NCBI GenBank assembly: GCA_011523485.1 | Contig: WTGR01000142.1 | Location: forward strand, 1-13,816 | Length of the DNA: 13,816 bases | Direction: 5' to 3' | DNA from: Acidobacteriota bacterium | Lineage (GTDB): Bacteria; Acidobacteriota; Vicinamibacteria; Vicinamibacterales; UBA8438 | Shown here: piece after piece, positions 1 through 6,555 of the stretch | Layout of the letters: each line of letters opens with the position of its first letter | Numbering within the stretch: position 1 is the first letter of the stretch | The notes under the pieces: model-generated | The model's database searches: none | Told to the model about the DNA's origin: nothing | Seen by the model: the letters and a program-made list of their open reading frames with translations, nothing else | Translations under genes and position numbers: made by a program

Positions 1-1
1 C

Positions 2-1915
2 TACCTCGGCGCGGCCCGGCGCATCAGCCGGTTGGCCGTCGGCAGCGCGGCGATCAGTCCGGCCATTTCGACCTACCTCGTGCCGACGGTGCTGACCCAG
101 AACGACCATCTCGACGGTCTGCCGCTCGGCACGCGGGGCGGCATCGCCGTGCGGCACCGGTTTCCGCTCGACGGCGAGTACGTCGTTCGCGTGCGCCTGC
201 TGCGAACGGTCATAGACACGATTCGGGGATTGGGAGAGCCGCACCAGTTGGAGGTCAGCCTGGACGGCGAGCGTGTGCGGCTCTTCACCATCGGCGGCGC
301 GCAGCCGCGGGCGGACGCGTTCGAGCCGGATGACGACGCCGACGAGGAGGCGCGGGAGGCGGCGCGGCGAGCCGCGCGGGAAGCGGCGTTGGCGTACTCG
401 ATGAACGCGGATGCGGCACTGGAGGTGCGGCTGCCGGTCCAGGCCGGAACCCGCACGCTCGCCGTGGCGTTCCTCAGGAAGACCTCGGCGCAAGTGGCCA
501 CGATTCGCCAGCCGCTGCTGCGCAGCAACATCGATCCGGCCGACACGTCGGGCCCGCCCCACGTACGGAGCGTGGCCATCGGCGGACCGTACGGCGCGAC
601 AGGACCGGGGGACACGCCGAGCCGGCGCCGGCTGTTCGACTGCCGTCCGGATCATGCGGAAGAGGAAACGGCGTGCGCGCGGCGAATCATGGCGCAGGTC
701 GCCCGTCGCGCCTATCGCCGGCCGGTGACCGCGGCGGACCTTCGGGTATTGCTCGGGTTCTACGAGGCAGGGCGCCGGGAAGGCACTTTCGAGGACGGCA
801 TCGGGCGGGCGCTGCAGCGCGTTCTCGTGAGCCCGGAGTTCCTGTTCCGCATCGAGCGCGACGCCCCGACAGACACTGCCGGCACGGCGAGGCCGCTGCG
901 CGACCTGGAACTGGCGTCGCGCCTGTCGTTCTTCCTGTGGAGCAGCATTCCCGACGACGAGTTGCTCGAGGTGGCCGAGGCCGGGCGGCTCGGCGATCCC
1001 GGCGTGCTTCACGGGCAGGTGCGCCGGATGCTGCGGGACCCGCGCTCGCGGGCGCTCGTCGACAACTTCGGGGGGCAATGGCTGTACCTGCGCAACCTGG
1101 CCGGCACGGCGCCGGATCCCATCCAGTTTCCGGATTTCGACGAGAACCTGCGGCAGGCGATGCAGCGGGAGACGGAGCTGTTCTTCGACCGGGTGATCCG
1201 CGAGGACCGCAGCGCGCTGGAGTTCCTGACGTCGCGCACGACGTTCCTCAACGAACGGCTGGCCCGGCACTACGGCATTCCGCGGGTCTACGGCAGCCAC
1301 TTCCGCCCCGTGACCCTGACGGATCGCAATCGTGCGGGCGTGCTGGGACATGCCAGCCTGTTGACGGCGACTTCCTACGCGAACCGGACGTCACCCGTGA
1401 CCCGCGGCAAGTGGATCCTGGAGAACATCATCGGCGCGCCGCCGCCGCCTCCACCACCGGACATCCCGGAACTCGAAGAGGAAACCCCCGACGGTCGGGT
1501 GCGGTCGATGCGCGAGCGGATGGAGCAGCACCGCAAGAACCCGAGCTGCGCGGTTTGCCACGCGCAGATGGACCCGCTGGGGCTGGCGCTGGAGAACTTC
1601 GACGCGGTCGGCCGCTGGCGGGAACGTAGCGAGTCGGACGCGCCGGTGGATGCCTCCGGGGTGCTGCCGGACGGCACCCGGTTCGACGGGCCGCAGGGGC
1701 TGCGGACCGTGCTGGAGAGCCGCGCGGAGGAGTTCGTAACGACGCTGGCCGAGAAGCTGCTGACCTACGCCGTCGGCCGGGGGGTGGAGCTGACGGATGC
1801 GCCCGTGGTGCGGCGGATCGTCCGCGACGCCGCCCGCGACGACTACCGCTTCTCGTCGCTGATTCGCGGCGTCGTCGACAGCAAGCCGTTTCGGATGCGG
1901 AGAGTACAGCCATGA
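2..1915 (+). CDS. DUF1592-type haem-binding (PSD/PSCyt) protein, 5' truncated by window edge
   Basis: The reading frame is open to the left edge; its first residues (YLGAARRISRLAVG) align with an internal stretch of the complete paralogue at 8503-10974, so the N-terminal cytochrome domain lies outside the window. The 637 visible residues follow the PSD/PSCyt order: a beta-rich segment, DUF1595 (AYRRPVTAADLRVLL), DUF1592 (LASRLSFFLWSSIPDDELL), DUF1588/PSCyt3 with a CAVCH haem motif near visible residue 516 followed by MDPLGLALENFDAVG, and a C-terminal DUF1585. The seven-proline run before DUF1588 is a linker. A charged Asp/Glu/Arg/Ala-rich insert (about nt 305-395) is missing from the paralogue. 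The stop overlaps the next start as ATGA, so the two genes are translationally coupled. The protein is probably periplasmic. Its biochemical role is not established; the family assignment is firm. Confidence 0.93.
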   Translation, partial: YLGAARRISRLAVGSAAISPAISTYLVPTVLTQNDHLDGLPLGTRGGIAVRHRFPLDGEYVVRVRLLRTVIDTIRGLGEPHQLEVSLDGERVRLFTIGGAQPRADAFEPDDDADEEAREAARRAAREAALAYSMNADAALEVRLPVQAGTRTLAVAFLRKTSAQVATIRQPLLRSNIDPADTSGPPHVRSVAIGGPYGATGPGDTPSRRRLFDCRPDHAEEETACARRIMAQVARRAYRRPVTAADLRVLLGFYEAGRREGTFEDGIGRALQRVLVSPEFLFRIERDAPTDTAGTARPLRDLELASRLSFFLWSSIPDDELLEVAEAGRLGDPGVLHGQVRRMLRDPRSRALVDNFGGQWLYLRNLAGTAPDPIQFPDFDENLRQAMQRETELFFDRVIREDRSALEFLTSRTTFLNERLARHYGIPRVYGSHFRPVTLTDRNRAGVLGHASLLTATSYANRTSPVTRGKWILENIIGAPPPPPPPDIPELEEETPDGRVRSMRERMEQHRKNPSCAVCHAQMDPLGLALENFDAVGRWRERSESDAPVDASGVLPDGTRFDGPQGLRTVLESRAEEFVTTLAEKLLTYAVGRGVELTDAPVVRRIVRDAARDDYRFSSLIRGVVDSKPFRMRRVQP

Positions 1916-3252
1916 TCATCACCAAGAAGGCCTTGCCTCGCCGGACCGTGCTCCGGGGAATGGGAGCCGCCGTCGCCCTCCCGTTGCTGGACGCCATGGT
2001 GCCGGCGTTGACGGCCATGACCCGCACGCCCGCGCATCCCGCACGCCGGCTCGCCTTCATCTACATTCCGAACGGCGCCTATCACGCGGCCTGGACGCCG
2101 AAGGGCACGGGGCGTGACTTCGAGTGGTCGCCCTCGCTGCAGGCGCTCGCGCCGTTCCGCGAGCAGGTGGTCGTGGTGACCGACCTGGCCCATCGGCAGC
2201 TCGAGTCGCTCGGCGACGGCGGGGGAGACCACTCCCGGGCGAGCGCCGGGTGGCTGAGCGGCGTGCATGCCAAGCGGACCGAGGGAGCCGACGTCGAGGT
2301 GGGCACCACCGCCGATCAGATCGCGGCGCGGGAGATCGGCGCCGCGACGCCCCTCGCATCGCTCGAGCTCGCCCTCGATGCCGCCGACATCGTCGGCCAC
2401 TGCGACGCCGGCTACAGTTGCGCCTACATGAACACCATCTCGTGGCGCACGCCGACCACTCCCAACCCGATGGAGCGCAATCCGCGCGCGGTGTTCGAGC
2501 GGCTGTTCGGCGACGGCGACAGCACGGCCGACCGGTTGCGCGAGATGGAGATGGATCGCAGCCTGCTCGACTCGGTCACCGCGGAGATCGGGCGTCTGCA
2601 CACGGATCTGGGCGCGCAGGACAAGCGGCGGGTGGACGAATACCTGGAGGCGATTCGCGAGACCGAGCGGCGCATTCGCAAGACCGAGCAGTACAACCGC
2701 ACGACCGAGTTTCCGGTCCCGGACCGGCCCATCGGCGTGCCGGAGGACTTCGAAACCCACGCCGGGCTGATGATCGACCTGCAGGTACTGGCCTACCAGG
2801 CCGATCTCACGCGCGTGACCACCTTCGCCTTCGGCCGCGAGGCCAGCTACCGGACCTTCCCGGCCATCGGCATCAACGATCCGCACCACGCCCTGTCGCA
2901 CCACCAGAACGACGAGGGGAAGCTCGCCAGGCTGGGCAAGGTCAACGCGCACCACGTCGCGACCTTCGCGTCGTACCTGGAGAAGCTGCAGGCGACGCCG
3001 GACGGCGACGGCACGCTGCTCGACCACACGCTGCTCCTCTACGGGAGCGGCATGAGCGACGGCAACCTGCACAACCACTCGCCGCTGCCCATCGTGCTGG
3101 CGGGCGGTGCCGCGGGCAGGTTCAAGGGCGGCCGGCACCTGCGCGCCAGGCCCGAAACGCCGATGACGAACCTGTTGCTGAGCATGCTCGACATGGCCGG
3201 GGTGCGGCCCGAGCGCCTCGGCGACAGCACGGGTCGGCTGACCGGCCTCTGA
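1912..3252 (+). CDS. DUF1552 family protein, Tat-exported
   Basis: This 446-residue protein starts inside the stop codon of the DUF1592-type gene. Its N-terminus has a twin-arginine signal (PRRTVLRGMG, residues 9-18) followed by a hydrophobic AAVALPLLDAM stretch, so it is expected to be folded and exported by Tat. DUF1552 motifs include a His-rich DPHHALSHH near residue 323 and YGSGMSDGN near residues 376-385 followed by HNHSPLP. These resemble the conserved segments of the related DUF1501 family, which is thought to have a sulfatase/alkaline-phosphatase-like fold (established for relatives, inferred here). A Glu/Arg-rich helical stretch at about 210-265 could be a coiled coil. DUF1552 genes usually follow DUF1592/PSCyt genes, as here and at 11047. 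The last nine codons and stop recur 73 bp downstream in another frame. Substrate unknown. Confidence 0.93.
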   Translation: MIITKKALPRRTVLRGMGAAVALPLLDAMVPALTAMTRTPAHPARRLAFIYIPNGAYHAAWTPKGTGRDFEWSPSLQALAPFREQVVVVTDLAHRQLESLGDGGGDHSRASAGWLSGVHAKRTEGADVEVGTTADQIAAREIGAATPLASLELALDAADIVGHCDAGYSCAYMNTISWRTPTTPNPMERNPRAVFERLFGDGDSTADRLREMEMDRSLLDSVTAEIGRLHTDLGAQDKRRVDEYLEAIRETERRIRKTEQYNRTTEFPVPDRPIGVPEDFETHAGLMIDLQVLAYQADLTRVTTFAFGREASYRTFPAIGINDPHHALSHHQNDEGKLARLGKVNAHHVATFASYLEKLQATPDGDGTLLDHTLLLYGSGMSDGNLHNHSPLPIVLAGGAAGRFKGGRHLRARPETPMTNLLLSMLDMAGVRPERLGDSTGRLTGL

Positions 3253-3256
3253 TCGG
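3222..3256 (+). repeat. 35-bp direct repeat, copy A (3' end of DUF1552 gene)
   Basis: This exact 35-bp unit covers the last nine sense codons of the DUF1552 gene (DSTGRLTGL), its stop codon and four bases beyond. An identical unit lies at 3295-3329. Confidence 0.95.
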
Positions 3257-3294
3257 CTCTACCTGCCGGATGGCAACCTGTACGTCGTGCCGCA

Positions 3295-3329
3295 CGACAG
3301 CACGGGTCGGCTGACCGGCCTCTGATCGG
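3295..3329 (+). repeat. 35-bp direct repeat, copy B (non-coding duplicate of the gene tail)
   Basis: Identical to 3222-3256 and offset by 73 bp, so it lies in a different frame from the live gene. In its own frame it reads DSTGRLTGL then stop, preceded by LYLPDGNLYVVPH, which does not resemble the DUF1552 sequence just before copy A. It looks like the end of a lost or recombined coding sequence, or a short duplication joined to foreign DNA. Confidence 0.9.
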
Positions 3330-3587
3330 GAATCGATCCTGGCCGGGCTGGGCTCCTGGATTCCGGCCCGGCGGGCGGTGTCCACCGACCGGCGGAGATG
3401 CTCCGAAGCGGCGAGTGAATCCCGCGGAGCGCCTTCGCCACTCCTCGCCTCCATCGCGTGTCGGTCTCGCCGAGGCTGGGCAGCTCGCCTTCCGGCCTGT
3501 CCTCTTCGGGGGACGATTCGTGCCTCTCGTGGAACGAGTCGCACGCGTGCCGCCGAAGAAAGCGCTTGTTCCCGGCCTCGATGTTCC

Positions 3588-3603
3588 TGGCACGTGTCTT
3601 GCT
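3588..3603 (+). promoter_or_regulatory. Sigma-54 (RpoN) type -24/-12 promoter for the BON-domain gene
   Basis: The sequence reads TGGCACG, four bases, then TTGCT, preceded by C. This matches the RpoN consensus YTGGCACG-N4-TTGCW at every specified base, and the GG (3589-3590) and GC (3601-3602) doublets start 12 bp apart as required. Transcription would start near 3614, leaving a leader of about 59 nt before the ATG at 3673. Such promoters need an AAA+ enhancer-binding activator; the palindrome at 3541-3550 is a possible but rather close binding site. The motif is seen directly; its activity is inferred. Confidence 0.7.
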
Positions 3604-3618
3604 GTCACGTGAGAGTAG

Positions 3619-3655
3619 CGCGTGCGGCCATCGAGTCCGGTGAGACACGCACGCG
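3619..3655 (+). promoter_or_regulatory. Leader hairpin abutting the BON gene ribosome-binding site
   Basis: A perfect 8-bp GC-rich inverted repeat (CGCGTGCG at 3619-3626, CGCACGCG at 3648-3655) has a 21-nt loop. Its 3' arm ends on the first G of the Shine-Dalgarno run GGAGAAAGGA (3655-3664). On a transcript starting near 3614 it would form almost at the 5' end. It could stabilise the mRNA or modulate ribosome access; no ligand-binding core is recognisable. Confidence 0.4.
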
Positions 3656-3672
3656 GAGAAAGGACACCCACG

Positions 3673-4242
3673 ATGCACACTCTTTCGAATGCTCGCCGAA
3701 TCGCTCTGCCACTGATGGCGCTCGCCATCGCGGTCCTCTCGGTGTCGCCGGCGGCCGCCGACGGGCCGAAGTACGATCTGTTCCAGCGAGTGCAGGAACA
3801 GGTGCTCCGGTACTCGTTCTTCACGGTGTTCGACAACATCGACGTGGAGATCGCCGGCGAGGGACACGTCGTGCTCAGCGGCCACGTCACCGCGGGGCAC
3901 AAGGCGAAGAGCATCGAGGAGCGCGTCGAAGCGCTCGACGGGGTGACCAGGGTGACCAACGAGATCGCCGTGCTTCCGGTGTCGGGATTCGATGACCGGT
4001 TGCGATACGTCGTCGCCCGCGCGATCTACGGGAATCCCAACTTCTGGAGCTACGCCACGAGCGCGAATCCGTCGATTCACATCGTGGTGAATCGGGGGCA
4101 CGTGACGCTCACGGGCGTCGTCGACAACGAGATGGACCGGCAACTGGCCAGGGCGCTCGCCGGGCAGTTCAACGCCTTCTCCGTCACCAACGAGCTGCGG
4201 CTGCCGGAGGAGGTGACGGCAGAGCTCGAGGCGCTCGGATAG
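3673..4242 (+). CDS. Secreted double-BON-domain protein
   Basis: This 189-residue protein starts at the ATG placed 8 bp after GGAGAAAGGA; an in-frame GTG at 3622 would add 17 residues but lacks a comparable site and would sit within the leader hairpin. Residues 1-29 form a Sec signal peptide (RRIALPLMALAIAVLSVSPAAA, cleavage before DG). Two BON domains follow, at about 36-101 (VEIAGEGHVVLSGHV, then GVTRVTNEIAV) and 108-178 (IHIVVNRGHVTLTGVV, then FSVTNELRL). BON domains, as in OsmY, are periplasmic modules thought to contact lipids or membranes and are often linked to envelope stress. The gene stands alone between a sigma-54-type promoter and a hairpin, so it is probably an independently controlled envelope-stress protein. 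The domain call is firm; the role is inferred. Confidence 0.92.
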   Translation: MHTLSNARRIALPLMALAIAVLSVSPAAADGPKYDLFQRVQEQVLRYSFFTVFDNIDVEIAGEGHVVLSGHVTAGHKAKSIEERVEALDGVTRVTNEIAVLPVSGFDDRLRYVVARAIYGNPNFWSYATSANPSIHIVVNRGHVTLTGVVDNEMDRQLARALAGQFNAFSVTNELRLPEEVTAELEALG

Positions 4243-4271
4243 ACCGAGGGGTTCATACGAAGACGTGCTCG

Positions 4272-4299
4272 CGGCGGTCGCCACGCGAGGCGACCGCCG
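4272..4299 (+). terminator. Terminator-like hairpin after the BON gene
   Basis: A perfect 11-bp GC-rich stem (4272-4282 with 4289-4299) encloses a 6-nt loop, starting 30 bp after the stop codon. No T-tract follows, so it may act as a Rho-assisted terminator or an mRNA 3' stabiliser rather than a classical intrinsic terminator. Confidence 0.55.
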
Positions 4300-4410
4300 A
4301 TCACTCCGTGCGAGCCGACCACGCAGGGGCTGCACCCACTCGAAAGCGTGCGGGCAGCGGGGCGCGGGTTCGGCATCCGGCTCGGCCCAGGAGTCAGGAC
4401 ACCCGCTACA

Positions 4411-5706
4411 ATGGAACGGATGGCACTTCTTCCTCACGGCGGTGGTTGCTCTGTCGTGGCGTGGCATCTCCCACTCCTCGCGCTGGCCCTTGCCGCGTGC
4501 GGCGGCCGGGACGCTCCTCCCGTGGCTTCCGAGGCTTCATCCTGCGTCGGGTGTCATCGCGAGGAGACTCCCGGTGTCGTCACGGACTGGGAGCTGAGCC
4601 GGCACAGCGCGGCGGGAGTCGATTGCAGCCTGTGTCACGGCGAAGGGCACAGCACGGCGAACGATGTCGCCCTCGTCGAGATGGCGACCGTGGAAGTGTG
4701 CGCGGACTGCCATCCCATCCAGGCGGAGCAGTTCACGGGCGGCAAGCACGCCCTGGCGTGGGCCAGCATGAACGCGATGCCGACGACGCACTGGCTGCCG
4801 ATGGCGCTCACCGAGGGCATGAAGGGCTGCGGCGGGTGTCACCGTGTCGGGATCAAGACCGAGGACGACATGCGGCAGTTGCGGGCCGACGGCGCCACGT
4901 TCGGTCTGGCGTCGTGCGACGCCTGCCATACGCGCCACCTGTTCTCGGTCGCCGAGGCGCGGGAGCCGCAGGCGTGCCGGACGTGCCACATGGGCATCGA
5001 CCACCCGCAGTGGGAGATGTACTCGTCGTCCAAGCACGGCGTACGACACCTCCTGAAGCAGAACGGCACCCTGCCGGACGAAGCCGCGGCGCCCACCTGC
5101 CAGACGTGCCACATGCCGCGGGGAGACCACGAGGTCCGGACCGCTTGGGGGTTCCTGGGCGTGCGGCTGCCCCTGCCGGAGGATCCGGCATGGGCCGCCG
5201 ACCAGACGACCATCCTGCAGGCCCTCGGAGTCCTCGACCCCGAGGGCAACCCGACGGCGCGCCTGGAGGTCGTGCGGCAGGCCGACGTCGCCCGGCTGAC
5301 GCAGGAGGACTGGCAGCGCGAACGCGACCGCATGATCGCGGTCTGTGAAGAGTGCCACTCCGGCAACTTCGTGCGTGCGGAACTCGAGAAGGGCGACGGC
5401 ATGATCAAGGAGGCGGACCGCCTGCTGGCCGAAGCGATCCGCATCGTCGCCGCTCTCTACACCGACGGCGTGTTGCGCAGGCCGGACCACTACGAGTACG
5501 ACTACCCCGACCTGCTGGCGTTCCACGACGCGCCGACGGTGATCGAACAGCGCCTGTTCAGGATGCATCTGGAACACCGGATGCGGACCTTCCAGGGCGC
5601 CTTTCACAACAACCCCGACTACTCCCTGTGGTACGGCTGGAGCGAGATGGTGCAGGATCTGACCGAAATCAGGACGTTGGCGCAGGAACTGCGCGAGCGT
5701 CGCTAG
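4411..5706 (+). CDS. Octahaem cytochrome c lipoprotein, hydroxylamine oxidoreductase (HAO) family
   Basis: From the ATG at 4411 this is a 431-residue protein with a lipoprotein signal (LALAAC, lipid-bearing Cys30), so it is probably membrane-anchored in the periplasm. Eight CxxCH motifs lie at residues 45, 72, 97, 140, 169, 189, 230 and 312, the haem count of the HAO/octahaem family. Family signatures are clear: CHTRHLFSVAEA, then CHMGIDHPQWEMYSSSKHG, then APTCQTCHMPRGDH. A helical, haem-free C-terminus (about 320-431) contains HNNPDYSLWYGW. HAO oxidises hydroxylamine using a Tyr-cross-linked P460 haem; relatives lacking that cross-link reduce nitrite or hydroxylamine. Which applies cannot be settled by eye, because I could not place the catalytic tyrosine. 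It is shorter than ammonia-oxidiser HAO. The NapC-like partner begins 22 bp downstream. The start is uncertain: an upstream GTG (4348) and an ATG at 4420 are also possible. Confidence 0.87.
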   Translation: MERMALLPHGGGCSVVAWHLPLLALALAACGGRDAPPVASEASSCVGCHREETPGVVTDWELSRHSAAGVDCSLCHGEGHSTANDVALVEMATVEVCADCHPIQAEQFTGGKHALAWASMNAMPTTHWLPMALTEGMKGCGGCHRVGIKTEDDMRQLRADGATFGLASCDACHTRHLFSVAEAREPQACRTCHMGIDHPQWEMYSSSKHGVRHLLKQNGTLPDEAAAPTCQTCHMPRGDHEVRTAWGFLGVRLPLPEDPAWAADQTTILQALGVLDPEGNPTARLEVVRQADVARLTQEDWQRERDRMIAVCEECHSGNFVRAELEKGDGMIKEADRLLAEAIRIVAALYTDGVLRRPDHYEYDYPDLLAFHDAPTVIEQRLFRMHLEHRMRTFQGAFHNNPDYSLWYGWSEMVQDLTEIRTLAQELRERR

Positions 5707-5728
5707 CCGGAGGCAGGGAACGTCGCCG

Positions 5729-6346
5729 ATGACCGCTGCCGACGTCAGCCTGGGGGTCCTGGCCGTTGCGGCCCTTGTGCTCATCGGGGTCGTGACCCGT
5801 CGACCCGAGGCGGCGGCCACGCTCGGGGGCAGGATCGTCGCGTTCGCGGCCCTGTTCGCGCTGCCCGGGCTCGTGCTGCTGGGCGGCACGGTCCGCCACT
5901 ACGAGCAGGCCCGGACCACGACGTTCTGTCTTTCCTGCCACATGATGGAACCGTGGCGGGAGAGCCTGCACATCGACGATCCGCGTTTCCTGCCGGCGGC
6001 GCACTATCAGAACCGGCGGGTTCCGGTGGACCGCGCCTGCTACACCTGCCATACGAACTACACGATGTTCGGCGGTGTCGACGACAAGGTCCGGGGTGTC
6101 CGGCATGTGTGGCACACCGTGTGGGGAACCGTCTCCGACCCCGTCGAGCTGTACGAGCCGTTCGAGAACCGTGCCTGTCTCGCCTGTCATCAGGGCGGCC
6201 GTTCCTACGAGGAGCAGGCCGCCCACGCACGCTTTCTGGCCGACCTGCGCGAGGGGACGAGGTCCTGCGTCATGTGCCACAACCTGGTGCACGAAGTGGC
6301 GCAACTCGACCGGTTCCCGCGCTGGGCCCCGGGGAAACCGCAATGA
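5729..6346 (+). CDS. Membrane-anchored tetrahaem NapC/NrfH-like cytochrome c (quinone/quinol redox partner)
   Basis: This 205-residue protein has a good ribosome site (GGAGGCAGGGAA, 8 bp before the ATG). Two hydrophobic segments, about residues 7-23 and 36-53, are joined by an Arg-bearing loop; the positive-inside rule places the haem domain in the periplasm. Four CxxCH motifs lie at 67, 104, 150 and 180, and the first is CLSCHMM, like the CxxCHxM haem-1 site of NrfH. NapC/NrfH proteins oxidise menaquinol or ubiquinol and feed periplasmic reductases; cM552 of ammonia oxidisers is a relative thought to work in the reverse direction. The gene follows the octahaem gene and overlaps the next by ATGA, so it is probably that enzyme's quinone-side partner. 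Typical NapC/NrfH proteins have a single N-terminal anchor, so the second helix is unusual. Confidence 0.85.
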   Translation: MTAADVSLGVLAVAALVLIGVVTRRPEAAATLGGRIVAFAALFALPGLVLLGGTVRHYEQARTTTFCLSCHMMEPWRESLHIDDPRFLPAAHYQNRRVPVDRACYTCHTNYTMFGGVDDKVRGVRHVWHTVWGTVSDPVELYEPFENRACLACHQGGRSYEEQAAHARFLADLREGTRSCVMCHNLVHEVAQLDRFPRWAPGKPQ

Positions 6347-6555
6347 GCCGGTTACGCGTGCCCGGGCTGCGGGACGGACTCGCCGGTCGGCTGCAGGTGT
6401 CCGGCGTGTTGATCGTGTCGGGGCTCGGCGTGGCGCTGGCCACGTTCTTCTGGAACCATCCGATCTCTTTCTTCCTGTTCCTCGTTCCGGGCGCGGCGCT
6501 CATGAGCGCCGGCATGTTGCTGTACCTGTGGTCGGTGGCGACCGGTAGCAAGTGA
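6343..6555 (+). CDS. Small two-helix membrane protein, third gene of the octahaem operon
   Basis: This 70-residue frame starts at an ATG that overlaps the stop of the tetrahaem gene (ATGA), a common sign of translational coupling. Residues 1-16 are Arg-rich (MSRLRVPGLRDGLAGR) and should lie in the cytoplasm. Two predicted transmembrane helices follow, about 18-37 (VSGVLIVSGLGVALATFFW) and 41-64, split by a short NHP turn, with a short polar tail (ATGSK). No cysteine is present, so it binds no c-type haem. I do not recognise the family. Its coupling to the tetrahaem gene suggests an assembly factor or small subunit of the membrane module; that is inference. Confidence 0.72.
   Translation: MSRLRVPGLRDGLAGRLQVSGVLIVSGLGVALATFFWNHPISFFLFLVPGAALMSAGMLLYLWSVATGSK

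Larger units (their letters stand above)
3253..3672. other. 420-bp intergenic region between the DUF1552 and BON genes
   Basis: I find no convincing gene here. Short open frames exist on both strands (for example 3415-3612) but lack ribosome sites and family resemblance. The region holds repeat copy B, a 7-bp GC stem (3342-3348 with 3366-3372, 17-nt loop, no T-tract) that might terminate the cassette 1 transcript, a perfect palindrome GCACGCGTGC at 3541-3550, the sigma-54-type promoter at 3588-3603 and the leader hairpin at 3619-3655. Confidence 0.6.

Noticed and set aside
1436..1470. A run of seven prolines in the cassette 1 haem protein, considered as an expanded repeat
   Set aside because: A Pro-rich linker at this place is normal before the DUF1588 haem motif, and the paralogue has a similar PPPSPPADVP stretch.
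3591..3611. Two CACGTG palindromes 15 bp apart, considered as an operator
   Set aside because: The first is largely explained by the TGGCACG promoter core; without a known regulator the second alone is weak evidence.
3415..3612. A 65-codon plus-strand frame in the 420-bp gap
   Set aside because: It has no ribosome site or hydrophobic/domain pattern, and it runs through the sigma-54 promoter.
4537..5889. A 450-codon minus-strand frame opposite the octahaem gene
   Set aside because: The plus strand carries eight haem motifs and HAO signatures; the antisense frame has no recognisable feature.
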